In this document: positions 7,988-15,470 of the stretch, one piece after another
How the letters are laid out: the number at the start of each line of letters is the position of its first letter
Position numbering within the stretch: position 1 is the stretch's first letter
DNA from: CAZWFW01 sp964633445
GTDB taxonomy: Archaea; Undinarchaeota; CAZWFW01
Assembly: GCA_964633445.1 (NCBI GenBank)
Contig: CAZWFW010000005.1
Coordinates: forward strand, 1 to 32,884
Direction: 5' to 3'
DNA: 32,884 nucleotides
Translations under genes and position numbers: made by a program
Notes under the pieces: generated by a model
Databases searched by the model: none
Seen by the model: the letters and a program-made list of their open reading frames with translations, nothing else
What the model was told of the DNA's origin: nothing

Positions 7988-9193
7988 ATGGAATGGAACA
8001 GAATGCTTGTTTCTCAAGGTGAGGCGGTTAATATTCTTAAGAGTATTGTAAGTGAAATTGGGGTAGAGAAGATATCCTTGAAGGATAGTTATAGGCGCAT
8101 TTTGGCTAAGGATGTTGCTGCTGATATAGACGTACCCCCATTTGATAAGTCAGCTATGGACGGTTTTGCTGTTAGAGCTCATGAAACATTTAACGCCAGT
8201 TACGAAAATCCCATAAGGCTAAAACTTATTGACAAAATTCTTGCAGGAGATTCGAAGGAATGCGAAATTAAAAGCGGTTGTTGCGTAGAAGTTGCTACAG
8301 GGGCAAAGATGCCGTTGAATGCAGATGCAGTTGTTATGCTAGAATATACAGAGGTTGAAAATGATTTCGTTAGGATATTCAAGCCAGTATCACCAGGCGA
8401 AAATGTGATAAAGAGGGGTAGCGATATAGCTAAAGGCAGCATATTAGCTAAGAGGGGCAGCGTTATAGACGAGAAAATCGTTGCGAAGTTGGCTGCATGT
8501 GGTGTTGCTTGTGTTACTGTTAGAAGAAAACCGAGGATAGCTATCATTTCTACAGGAAATGAAATTTTAGAGCCAGGTGTGCCATATGAAGATGGTAAAA
8601 TATATGACATTAATTCCTATACGATTTCATTTCTTTGCGAAAAATTTTTCTGCGAACCTTACATGCTAGGTATTTTCAAAGATGACAGGAATTCGCTAAG
8701 TGATGCTATAGGTAAAGCTTTAAATGGTGAATATGATCTCATTTTAATAACGGGAGGTAGCTCTGTAGGTACTGGCGATATTCTTGAGAAAGTCATACGT
8801 GAAAGAGGTGAGATTCTTGCGCACGGTATAGCAAGAAAGCCAGGTAAGCCAGTTATAATTGCCAAAATGAAGGATAAGCCATTAATTGGTTTGCCTGGAT
8901 ATCCTGTTTCAGCAATTTCCTGCTTTTATACTCTTATATTACCTGCAATCGAGAAGATGCTTTCAACGAAAATTAAAATCGAAGGAGTAGAGGCGAAGTC
9001 TGCCCAAAACATTTACTCGGGGATAGGTTTGCTTCACTACATTCCCGTGAAATTAAAAGATGGTAAAGCAATGCCGATAATGAAAGGCTCAGGGATAATA
9101 TCAAGCTTTTCGGAGGCAGACGGATTTATGGTTATACAGGAAAACAAAGAATTTGTGAGAAAGGGTGAGAAAGTGTATATCCTTCTGGTTTAA
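7988..9193 (+). CDS. moeA: Molybdopterin molybdenumtransferase MoeA
   Basis: 401 residues, full length for MoeA. Motifs: PPFDKSAMDG (50-59), VATGAKMPLNADAVVMLEYTE, SPGENVIKRGSD, the MoCF_biosynth domain with RIAIISTGNEI and ITGGSSVGTGD, GLPGYPVSA, and a complete C-terminal beta domain. The enzyme inserts molybdate (or tungstate, common in thermophilic archaea) into adenylated molybdopterin. A start at Met6 (8003) is possible. Other cofactor genes are absent, but a decayed MoeB/ThiF relative lies at 2412-3105. Confidence 0.93.
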   Translation: MEWNRMLVSQGEAVNILKSIVSEIGVEKISLKDSYRRILAKDVAADIDVPPFDKSAMDGFAVRAHETFNASYENPIRLKLIDKILAGDSKECEIKSGCCVEVATGAKMPLNADAVVMLEYTEVENDFVRIFKPVSPGENVIKRGSDIAKGSILAKRGSVIDEKIVAKLAACGVACVTVRRKPRIAIISTGNEILEPGVPYEDGKIYDINSYTISFLCEKFFCEPYMLGIFKDDRNSLSDAIGKALNGEYDLILITGGSSVGTGDILEKVIRERGEILAHGIARKPGKPVIIAKMKDKPLIGLPGYPVSAISCFYTLILPAIEKMLSTKIKIEGVEAKSAQNIYSGIGLLHYIPVKLKDGKAMPIMKGSGIISSFSEADGFMVIQENKEFVRKGEKVYILLV

Positions 9194-9364
9194 CTCCTTT
9201 CGCTTACAAAGCTTAACGCTTGGGGCTCTTCCTCCCACACTTAATACACGAGTATGAAAACAACTAGAGGTAAAAGAATGTTTTAACTCTGCTACTAAGT
9301 CCCTTTGCAAAAGCGAGAGGTTAGTTTTGGTAAGTCTTATATAGTCTCCAATAAAAAAACATTA

Positions 9365-9515
9365 TTACTACGTAAGGTAGCCTGGGGCTGGGACGGCCCG
9401 AAGTTACGCTCGCGTGTGACCGATGACAGGATGAGGTCTGACATCGAAAAGGTGGATGAAGCGGGAAGCTCCTTGCTTTCGCAAGGAGTAGTTCACATGC
9501 TCTTACTCTATTATA
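9365..9515 (+). ncRNA. omega-RNA-like transcript (TnpB guide RNA) candidate
   Basis: The segment 9376-9496 has the architecture of an IS605/TnpB right end: G+C-rich paired regions (GGGCTGGGACGGCCC; CGATG at 9421 pairing with CATCG), the conserved-looking GGTGGATGAAGCGGGAAG, a perfect 8-bp hairpin CTCCTTGC-TTTC-GCAAGGAG (9469-9488), then TAGTTCAC. A TATA-like CTTATATA at 9333-9340 could start the RNA near 9365. Bases after 9496 would be the guide. G+C content is clearly above the surroundings. Family assignment is from memory of these ends, not from a search. Confidence 0.5.
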
Positions 9516-9520
9516 TTATA
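9510..9520 (+). promoter_or_regulatory. TATA box for trpS
   Basis: ATTATATTATA sits about 30 bases before the trpS ATG and only 14 bases beyond the TAGTTCAC element end, so the mobile remnant directly abuts the trpS promoter. Confidence 0.45.
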
Positions 9521-9546
9521 TTGGCGAGAAGCTCCAGAAACTCAAA

Positions 9547-10677
9547 ATGCCGGAATTTATAGTAACTCCCTGGGAGGTTAGAGGAAAAATCGACTATGAT
9601 AAGCTAATAAGAGATTTTGGAGTAAAACAAATTAACAGAGAGTTGTTAGAAAAGCTAAGAGAGTTTTCAGGAGATTTACATCTCTTCCTTAGACGTAATT
9701 TATTTTTTGCTCATAGAGACCTCGATAAGATTCTTAATGATTACGAGAACGGAAAGGAATTCTTCTTGTATACAGGGAGAGGCCCTTCAGGACATACCCA
9801 TATAGGTCACCTAGTTCCTTGGATATTTACCAAATGGTTGCAGGATGTTTTTAATGTAGATCTCTATTTTCAGATAACGGATGATGAGAAGTATTTGGTA
9901 AAAAGAAAGAATTTTGACGAAATTCAGGGTTATGTCAAGGATAATCTGCTGGATATCATAGCAGTTGGTTTTGATCCTGATAAAACCTACATCATTATTA
10001 ATACAAGACACATAAGCTACCTATATAAAATTGCCGTAGAGATTGCCAAAAGAATAACGTTTTCAACTGCAAAAGCAGTTTTTGGGTTTGAGGATAGTTC
10101 GAATATTGGCATAATTTTCTTTCCAGCCTTACAGGCAGCTCCTTGCTTTCTACCATGTTATCTAAAAGGTAAAAAAATTAATTGCCTAATACCTGCAGCT
10201 ATCGATCAGGATCCTTATTGGCGTGGTGTTGCAAGAGAAATCGCTATAAAGTTGGGAATGCCAAAACCCGCTCAGATCCATTCTAAATTCATACCTGGTT
10301 TGGGAAAACACGGGAAAATGTCGAGTTCAGAGCCAGAAACATGCATATTTACAACCGATGGCGAAGAAGATGTCAAAAGAAAGATATGGAATGCGTTTAC
10401 TGGAGGAGCTTCAACCGTTAAGGAGCAGAGGGAAAAGGGGGGTAGACCAGAGATTTGTATGGTTTATCAATATCTATTCTATCTCTTCGAGGAGGATGAT
10501 AGGAAAATAGAGGAAATAAAACAGAAATGTAAAAATGGGGAAATTCTATGTGGAGAATGTAAGGAGTATCTGGCTAAAAAGGTTGTAAGATTTCTCAAGG
10601 AGCATCAAAAAAGAAGGGAAAAAGCTAAGGATAAAATTGAAGATTACATGATAGATAAAATTAAGACTGCGCTATGA
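9547..10677 (+). CDS. trpS: Tryptophan-tRNA ligase, archaeal/eukaryotic type
   Basis: 376 residues. Class I aminoacyl-tRNA synthetase motifs are clear: TGRGPSGHTHIGH (HIGH variant at 83-88) and KMSSS (257-261). The N-terminal IVTPWEVRGKIDYDKLI, DDEKYLVK and ALQAAPCFLPC are signatures of the archaeal/eukaryotic TrpRS rather than the bacterial one. The enzyme charges tRNA-Trp in the cytoplasm. Its last four bases overlap the start of the CBS-ParB gene (ATGA), giving a coupled three-gene operon with dtdA. Confidence 0.95.
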   Translation: MPEFIVTPWEVRGKIDYDKLIRDFGVKQINRELLEKLREFSGDLHLFLRRNLFFAHRDLDKILNDYENGKEFFLYTGRGPSGHTHIGHLVPWIFTKWLQDVFNVDLYFQITDDEKYLVKRKNFDEIQGYVKDNLLDIIAVGFDPDKTYIIINTRHISYLYKIAVEIAKRITFSTAKAVFGFEDSSNIGIIFFPALQAAPCFLPCYLKGKKINCLIPAAIDQDPYWRGVAREIAIKLGMPKPAQIHSKFIPGLGKHGKMSSSEPETCIFTTDGEEDVKRKIWNAFTGGASTVKEQREKGGRPEICMVYQYLFYLFEEDDRKIEEIKQKCKNGEILCGECKEYLAKKVVRFLKEHQKRREKAKDKIEDYMIDKIKTAL

Positions 10678-11468
10678 AGGAGGAGTTTAAGGAGTACGGG
10701 GAACCAAGGGTTTATGAATATATGACAAAGGATGTTACCACGGCATCTCCAGATGCTAGTGTTGAGGAAGCTGCAAAAATGATGAAAACTACAGGAGAGA
10801 CGGGATTGTTTATTGTTGACTCAAATAATAAAATTTTAGGTATCGTGACAACTTTAGACTTACTTCTGCAACCAATGAATAGAAGAATTTCAAGTATAAT
10901 GCAGAGAAAGGTGCTCGCTATATCTCCAGACGCGAGAATCAGCACGGCAGCAAGAATAATGTTTAGAGAGGGAATTTCAAGACTAGCTGTTGTTGATGAG
11001 AACAAGCGACTGCTTGGTGTCATAACGACCAAGGACATAATTAGAGCAAACATAGAGAGGGTTACGCCAGCAAAGGTGAGAAGTATGAAGAAAATTCTAG
11101 AAAGAGCTCATAAAATAAAGGTGAAGGTTAAAAGGGGTAAAGTTAAAATTGCGAAGCTTATACCTACGCAGCCAGAGATTTACATTGATGAATTAAAAGG
11201 TAGGGAATACGAGCTTAAGAAGGGGCTTGCAGAACCGATATTGGTTACTATTTCAAAGGGAAAGCGCTATATTCTAATTGATGGACATCACCGTGTTATT
11301 GCGGCAAGAAATTTAGGTATGGAGGAAATAGATGCGTATATTCTAATCCCTGAGAAACCCGTAGAGCTTGGAATTGAAAAGACTGCAAGAAGGTTGGGAT
11401 TAAATAGAATAAGCGATGTTAAAATTGTTGATAAACCCCACGAACAGTTCCCTATAAAAATAACATGA
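10674..11468 (+). CDS. CBS-pair protein fused to ParB/Srx-like domain
   Basis: 264 residues. Two CBS motifs fill the N-terminal half (VYEYMTKDVTTASPDASVEEAAKMM, about 13-70; ISSIMQRKVLAISPDARISTAARIM, about 75-125). CBS pairs usually bind adenine nucleotides or SAM. The C-terminal half is ParB/sulfiredoxin-like, with IPTQPEIYIDEL, EPILVTISKGKRYILIDGHHR (DGHHR at 203-207) and a following helix AARNLG. In Thermococcus a ParB/Srx-fold protein (SerK) is a free serine kinase, so a small-molecule kinase is possible; this is inference. It overlaps both trpS and dtdA by four bases, so it is made in step with two tRNA-aminoacylation proteins. Confidence 0.8.
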   Translation: MKEEFKEYGEPRVYEYMTKDVTTASPDASVEEAAKMMKTTGETGLFIVDSNNKILGIVTTLDLLLQPMNRRISSIMQRKVLAISPDARISTAARIMFREGISRLAVVDENKRLLGVITTKDIIRANIERVTPAKVRSMKKILERAHKIKVKVKRGKVKIAKLIPTQPEIYIDELKGREYELKKGLAEPILVTISKGKRYILIDGHHRVIAARNLGMEEIDAYILIPEKPVELGIEKTARRLGLNRISDVKIVDKPHEQFPIKIT

Positions 11469-12244
11469 TCGTCTTCGTGGCTTCTGAGCAAGACACAGCA
11501 AGCATGAATCTTGCCAGCTTCGTTATTGAGAAACTGAGGTTAAAACAAACTAATGATAATTTGTACAAGAGAAAGGATACCATACTTTATACAACCAATG
11601 AAAGTTTGCTTTACCTGGAGACACTCGATAAGAAGTTTCCTGATGCTGCAGATTACATTTTTCTTTCAAAACATAAAAGTATTAAAGGTTTACCAAGCAT
11701 AACCGCTCACATTCCAGGTAACTGGGATAAAGCGGAGTACGGAGGCAGAGATAAGGAACTTGCGTACGCAGATGCAAAGTTGCTTAAGAATATTGTTATA
11801 GAAATAGCTAACATCGATTTAGATGTATGGAAGGGTATGGAGGTTACGCATCACGGTCCCACTAGCCTCAGAAAGCCAGTTATTTTCGTTGAGTTGGGTA
11901 GTAGCGAAAAAGAATGGCGAAATGAAAAATACGCTGAGAAACTTGTAGATGCGGTTATTAATGCTATTAAGAAAAAGAAAGAAGGGATCTCAAGCGTGGG
12001 ATTTGGAGGACCTCACTACTCAAGCAAATTTACAAAGATTAATGTTGAGAGTGAATTTGCCGTTGGGCACGTCATGCCAAAGTACGCTTTTAAGAATGCC
12101 GATGCTGGTATAATAAAGCAGGCATTTGAGAAAACAATCAATTGTAAAGCTTTTATAATCGATAAAAAAGGTACTAGAAAGGAACACAGAGAAATTATTA
12201 AAAAAAGCGCCGAGGATTTGGATGTTGAAGTTGTTGAGGTTTAG
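11465..12244 (+). CDS. dtdA: D-aminoacyl-tRNA deacylase, archaeal/plant GEK1 type
   Basis: 259 residues, typical length. Family signatures: VASEQDTASMNLA at the N-terminus, SKHKSIKGLPSITAHIPGNW, VTHHGPTSL (HHG about 129-131), VFVELGSSEKEW-like stretch, GFGGPHYSSKFTKI and VGHVMPKYAF. These His residues bind zinc. The enzyme hydrolyses D-amino acids mis-attached to tRNA (DTD2), protecting translation. The GATC-type overlap (ATGA) with the CBS-ParB gene and its linkage to trpS fit a tRNA-quality-control operon. Confidence 0.95.
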   Translation: MIVFVASEQDTASMNLASFVIEKLRLKQTNDNLYKRKDTILYTTNESLLYLETLDKKFPDAADYIFLSKHKSIKGLPSITAHIPGNWDKAEYGGRDKELAYADAKLLKNIVIEIANIDLDVWKGMEVTHHGPTSLRKPVIFVELGSSEKEWRNEKYAEKLVDAVINAIKKKKEGISSVGFGGPHYSSKFTKINVESEFAVGHVMPKYAFKNADAGIIKQAFEKTINCKAFIIDKKGTRKEHREIIKKSAEDLDVEVVEV

Positions 12245-12278
12245 TTTTTGTCGCATTTTATCATAAAAACTATCTTCT

Positions 12279-12722
12279 ATGTCAAAAAGTAATTATATAT
12301 TTATGCTGGATTTGACAAAGCTTAAAAACATTTTAGAAAAAGATAGAAGAATTATATACGCCTACCTGTTTGGATCGTATGCTGGAGGTTACGCATGGAA
12401 GGAAAGCGATGTAGATGTTGCTGTAAGGCTTAAGGAAGATATAAGGGATTTCGCAGAATATTTAAAAATTAAGATTAAAATTGAAGATATGCTTAAGGAA
12501 ATTGGTAGAGAGGTTGATGTTGTAATAATTAACTCGGAATTTTGCTCCTTGGGTATGAAATTCGAAATTATAAGTGAGGGAAAGCTAATTTTCTGCAGAG
12601 ATAAGTATGTTTGGGAGGAGGACTTATGTAAAATAATGGCTCTTTACCATGATTTCAGGGAATATCTAAAAGAATTGGAGAAGGTCCTGATTCGAAAAAT
12701 ATTAAAAAATGAGAGAAAGTAG
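12279..12722 (+). CDS. mntA: MntA-like nucleotidyltransferase antitoxin
   Basis: 147 residues. The minimal nucleotidyltransferase motif GS-x10-D-x-D is complete (G32, S33, D44, D46: GSYAGGYAWKESDVDV), with a later acidic strand in REVDVVII. MntA AMPylates its partner HepT on a Tyr, which silences the toxin. It overlaps the downstream HEPN gene by 14 bases, as such pairs do. An internal ATG at 12303 is an alternative start. Its context, next to an IS remnant and after the dtdA operon, fits a small mobile defence/stability cassette. Confidence 0.85.
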   Translation: MSKSNYIFMLDLTKLKNILEKDRRIIYAYLFGSYAGGYAWKESDVDVAVRLKEDIRDFAEYLKIKIKIEDMLKEIGREVDVVIINSEFCSLGMKFEIISEGKLIFCRDKYVWEEDLCKIMALYHDFREYLKELEKVLIRKILKNERK

Positions 12723-13137
12723 CTTAAGGAGAATTGAGAGATTCAATAAGGGAATAGAAAGGTTAAGGCAGTTAGAAAATAAAAATTTGGATGACTTTCT
12801 AGAAAATGAATTCCTGCAAGATTCCTTGGAAAGAAATTTACAAGTTTGCTTCGAAGCTATAAATGATATTGCAAGAAAAATAATTGCTTTAAAACAATTC
12901 AGAATTCCAAAAGACTACAAAGATACAATAAAAGTTTTAGCTGAAAACAAAGTTCTCAGTAATGAGCTTGCAAATAAGCTGATAGAGCTTGCAAAGCTTA
13001 GAAATCTGCTTGTTCACTTGTATTCTGATATCAAGATTGATATTTTACTTTCAAACTTGGGGAGATATGTAGAAAGCTTAGAGGAAGGTATGAGAGAATT
13101 ACTTGAATATTGCAGAATAAATAAAATAGATCCTTAA
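12709..13137 (+). CDS. hepT: HepT-like HEPN ribonuclease toxin
   Basis: 142 residues, all-helical, DUF86/HepT family. The catalytic HEPN motif is RNLLVHLY: R98-x4-H103 with Tyr105, i.e. the R-x4-6-H-x-Y form in which the Tyr is the AMPylation target of MntA. HepT toxins cleave RNA when unmodified. The start ATG lies inside the end of mntA. Both motifs are intact, so the pair is probably functional. Confidence 0.87.
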   Translation: MRESSLRRIERFNKGIERLRQLENKNLDDFLENEFLQDSLERNLQVCFEAINDIARKIIALKQFRIPKDYKDTIKVLAENKVLSNELANKLIELAKLRNLLVHLYSDIKIDILLSNLGRYVESLEEGMRELLEYCRINKIDP

Positions 13138-13155
13138 TTTTTAACTTTTCAAAGT

Positions 13156-13301
13156 CTCCATGCGTAAGCGTGAAGAAGAGGGCTGAAAGATTTGCAGTTT
13201 AGTTATAGTAATATCGATGAGGAGGTGGGACAGTTCTGATAGTCTGTTGGGTCTCTGCTACAGTAAAGCTGAAAGAGGACTGTGGTGAGTAGGTAGTTCA
13301 C
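13156..13301 (+). mobile_element. IS200/IS605-type right-end remnant (solo, MITE-like)
   Basis: The segment opens with hairpin CATGC-GTAA-GCGTG (13159-13172, one G-T pair), carries further G+C-rich paired sequence, and ends in TAGTTCAC (13294-13301), the same octamer that ends the elements at 9496 and (reverse strand) 15467. No transposase is present. Its last bases contain the stop codon of the minus-strand SAM hydroxide adenosyltransferase. Confidence 0.45.
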
Positions 13302-14053
13302 AAACTTAGTAACATTTTATCTCCTGCATTAACGTTAAAATATTTGCTTGCATTACCTTCGCGCAATGAAATTTCAAGGGTATTAAAGCTGCCAACTATA
13401 GCTAAGGCACGCTTTTTAGATACTTTCTCATAGCAGTTAACTATTGGTATCTTTTTGTCTTTAAACCAAACAAATTTTTTGTTTTTCACATACTCGGCCT
13501 TAACATTCGTCACGATGTTTCCAAATCTGTCTATGTAAATAGCCTCACAAATCACTTTATTGTTTATTACCTCCGGAAAAAGCTTCAATTTAACGTAGTT
13601 TTTCGTCTTACGCCCTATTTCTTCTGCTTCAATACCCCTAGCAAGCAGCGCAGCTGCAGGAGCAAAGATATCCCTTGCATGGAAAGTCTTCGAAATCTCT
13701 CCTACATATTGGAGGCAAACGCTCGGGTCTATTTCATAAATCGCCTTTATACCTTTTAACTCAGCAGCTGGTGATAATAAACCGTTATCTGGCCCTACAA
13801 AATAGGAATCTTCACATTCAATAATAATAGGTTTTCTTCCTCCACCAACACCTGGGTCAACAACTGCTAAGTGGACAGCGTTACTAAAATAGTTAACCAC
13901 ATTGTAAAGAAGAAAAGCTCCCTGCTTTACGTAAAAGGGTTTAACGTTGTGAGATATATCAACTATCCTTGCTTTTGGGCAAATGCTTAGAATAACCCCC
14001 TTAACTATACCAGGATAATAGCTGCCGAAATCTGAGAGGAAGGTAACTATCAT
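13298..14053 (-). CDS. SAM hydroxide adenosyltransferase (DUF62 family)
   Basis: 251 residues. Signatures of the family: FLSDFGSYYPGIVKG, VHLAVVDPGVGGGRKP, YFVGPDNGLLSPA, FHARDIFAPAAALL and IYIDRFGNIVTN. The enzyme hydrolyses S-adenosylmethionine to adenosine and methionine using activated water/hydroxide; the related fluorinases and chlorinases share this fold. It ends KMLLSL with a TGA that lies inside the TAGTTCAC octamer of the neighbouring element, so the native C-terminus may have lost or exchanged a few residues. An unknown anchored protein gene lies 34 bases upstream on the same strand. Confidence 0.93.
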   Translation of the reverse strand: MIVTFLSDFGSYYPGIVKGVILSICPKARIVDISHNVKPFYVKQGAFLLYNVVNYFSNAVHLAVVDPGVGGGRKPIIIECEDSYFVGPDNGLLSPAAELKGIKAIYEIDPSVCLQYVGEISKTFHARDIFAPAAALLARGIEAEEIGRKTKNYVKLKLFPEVINNKVICEAIYIDRFGNIVTNVKAEYVKNKKFVWFKDKKIPIVNCYEKVSKKRALAIVGSFNTLEISLREGNASKYFNVNAGDKMLLSL

Positions 14054-14087
14054 TTTCTATATTGATTCGAAGTTTTTCTATAATTTC

Positions 14088-14660
14088 TCAGATCCATTTT
14101 CTAGTTACATTTAAAAGGCCACATTTAAAAAGCATATGTGTTTCCTTGGATTCTCTCATGATATAATAATATCTTGTTTCAACTTCAATTGTTATGTAAA
14201 AGTAGGAGTAAAGACTATAAGGATAAAAGCTTCTATAACGATAGTCGTATGTACAGTACCTTTCTCCAAGATACAAATGTGTAAAGCAAACACGTATTGA
14301 TTCGCAATTTTTCTCATAATTTCTCAGATCCTTCCTAGAAATTTTGTAGACATAAATTATTTTTGTTGAGAGGGGTTTGACAAAAACATTTTTTTCCGAT
14401 ACGACTACTCCGTTAATCTTAAGCAATATTTTTGATTTATAGGGTAAAATCCCCTTATTATGAATCTTGTACGCAACAATTATATCACTATCTTTTTTTG
14501 GAATAAAAATCCACGTTGGTAAACCATCAGACCTAAAATAATTTATAGCACTCTCATTTTCGCCGAAACCAATATATTCAACAGATCTGGAGAATAATAT
14601 TAAGCAGATTAATAATAAACAGATGCCAACAATAAGTAGACTTGATTTCCCTCTTCTCAT
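14088..14660 (-). CDS. Hypothetical membrane-anchored extracellular protein
   Basis: 190 residues, not recognised. RRGK is followed by one hydrophobic anchor (LLIVGICLLLICLILF, about 8-23), then a beta-rich part (IVAYKIHNKGILPYKSKILLKING) resembling an Ig-like/CARDB-type fold, and a Tyr- and Cys-rich end. The 3' end is odd: 14058-14095 repeats 14296-14332 with a few changes, and the stop TGA lies inside that repeated sequence in a shifted frame. The present C-terminus may therefore come from a duplication. Probably in one unit with the downstream DUF62 gene. Confidence 0.6.
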   Translation of the reverse strand: MRRGKSSLLIVGICLLLICLILFSRSVEYIGFGENESAINYFRSDGLPTWIFIPKKDSDIIVAYKIHNKGILPYKSKILLKINGVVVSEKNVFVKPLSTKIIYVYKISRKDLRNYEKNCESIRVCFTHLYLGERYCTYDYRYRSFYPYSLYSYFYITIEVETRYYYIMRESKETHMLFKCGLLNVTRKWI

Positions 14661-14710
14661 TCCAAAAATTTTTATATCATTAGAAATTTATCTTCCTGTT
14701 GCTTGCAAGA

Positions 14711-14728
14711 CCCATACTTACGCATGGG
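14711..14728. repeat. Palindromic hairpin resembling the 13159 hairpin
   Basis: CCCATACTTACGCATGGG; its reverse complement, CCCATGCGTAAGTATGGG, matches the hairpin at 13158-13172 at most positions (core CCATGCGTAAG). This suggests a shared mobile-element end. Confidence 0.4.
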
Positions 14729-14750
14729 GGACGCAGAGGAGTAGTGGGAA

Positions 14751-14900
14751 ATATTTAAATACCTTTAAACACATACTTCTTTGTGGCCCACTCCTTAATA
14801 AGAGTAGTGGATGCGAGGCCTGTGAGCCTGAAGAGCGTAAAGCTCTGGGCAAAGCTCAACCTTGCAAACTTCCATGTTGGAAGTCCCTTGCGTAGCAATC
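14751..14900 (+). ncRNA. Structured RNA candidate with its own TATA box
   Basis: ATATTTAAAT at 14751-14760 could drive an RNA from near 14785. The following bases form a perfect 5-bp hairpin AGAGC-GTAAA-GCTCT (14832-14846) enclosed by GCC/GGC pairing, and a 7-bp hairpin ACTTCCA-TGT-TGGAAGT (14868-14884). AGGAGTAGTGGG (14737-14748) can pair with CCCACTCCT (14787-14795), and GAGTAGTGG recurs at 14802-14810. No protein is credible here. It may be a degenerate omega-RNA or a leader of the following membrane-protein operon. Confidence 0.35.
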
Positions 14901-14916
14901 ACCTTAAATTAGTAGC

Positions 14917-15120
14917 ATGGAGCTAAAAACTACTTTGCAAGCATACCTTACGCTTGAAAGACTTTTTCATATACTGGGTTGTATAACAATGCTCGTTGCT
15001 GTTTGTTATGTACTTATTGAAACATTTGAGATACTTTCTCCAATTGAAAGATTTATTATTTTGCTTCTTCTGGGAATCATACAAATAGCACTAGCTTACC
15101 ATTTACAAACGGGAAGATGA
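14917..15120 (+). CDS. Small two-helix membrane protein
   Basis: 67 residues with two hydrophobic segments (about 16-36 and 44-62) and a short charged N-terminus. No family recognised. It overlaps the next gene by four bases (ATGA), so the two are translationally coupled and probably form a complex. Confidence 0.55.
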   Translation: MELKTTLQAYLTLERLFHILGCITMLVAVCYVLIETFEILSPIERFIILLLLGIIQIALAYHLQTGR

Positions 15121-15470
15121 AGCCCGAAACAATATTTTATGGTATATTGGCATTTGTTTTTCTTCTAGTATTGGCAGGACTGGTTATCAGTGTTGCGGAA
15201 GAGGATTGGTTAGCAGTGCTTGTAACGCTTTCAGTAATCGGAGCCTTTATCGCAGTAGGCCTTGAATATAAATTCGTTGAAGAATTAAAAACTTATCACC
15301 TACTTTACGCAACAGGAGGTTTTACCTTATTTATTGCAGTAGTTTATTTTGCATCAGTTTACATCAAGGAAATACCTAAAGAGTTCAAAGTAATGATCCT
15401 TATTATCTTAGCATTAATATTTTTAGGTTTAGGTAATTACTTTGCAAAAAAGAGACGTGTGCGAACGTGA
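15117..15470 (+). CDS. Four-helix membrane protein, stop codon inside element end
   Basis: 117 residues with four hydrophobic segments (about 5-25, 30-48, 58-80, 90-108) and a basic tail KKRRVRT. Not recognised. The stop TGA (15468-15470) is part of GTGAACTA, the reverse complement of the TAGTTCAC element end, so the insertion may have truncated the gene or replaced its last codons. Confidence 0.6.
   Translation: MKPETIFYGILAFVFLLVLAGLVISVAEEDWLAVLVTLSVIGAFIAVGLEYKFVEELKTYHLLYATGGFTLFIAVVYFASVYIKEIPKEFKVMILIILALIFLGLGNYFAKKRRVRT

Larger units (their letters stand above)
9194..9546 (+). mobile_element. Remnant of an IS200/IS605-type element without transposase
   Basis: This 353-base gap between moeA and trpS has no credible gene. 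The left part contains a short hairpin (AAGC/GCTT around 9212-9225). The right part ends in a long hairpin plus TAGTTCAC (9489-9496), as right ends of TnpB-carrying elements do. No tnpA or tnpB is present, so it is a solo or MITE-like derivative. The element's left boundary cannot be fixed. Confidence 0.55.

Noticed and set aside
9421..9445. Box C/D-like ATGACAGGATGAGGTCTGA
   Set aside because: Spacing between boxes is too short for a guide; it fits the paired omega-RNA core better.
9305..9562. 85-codon open frame across the moeA-trpS gap
   Set aside because: It runs through the hairpin and TAGTTCAC region and into trpS, and has no protein-like composition.
13213..13276. Possible box C/D sRNA (CGATGA ... 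CTGA ... CTGA)
   Set aside because: The C box does not match RUGAUGA well and no clear C' box is seen; the segment is part of an element ending in TAGTTCAC.
14623..14895. 90-codon open frame over the structured island
   Set aside because: Composition is unlike its neighbours and it crosses palindromes and a TATA box; the bases are better explained as RNA/element structure.
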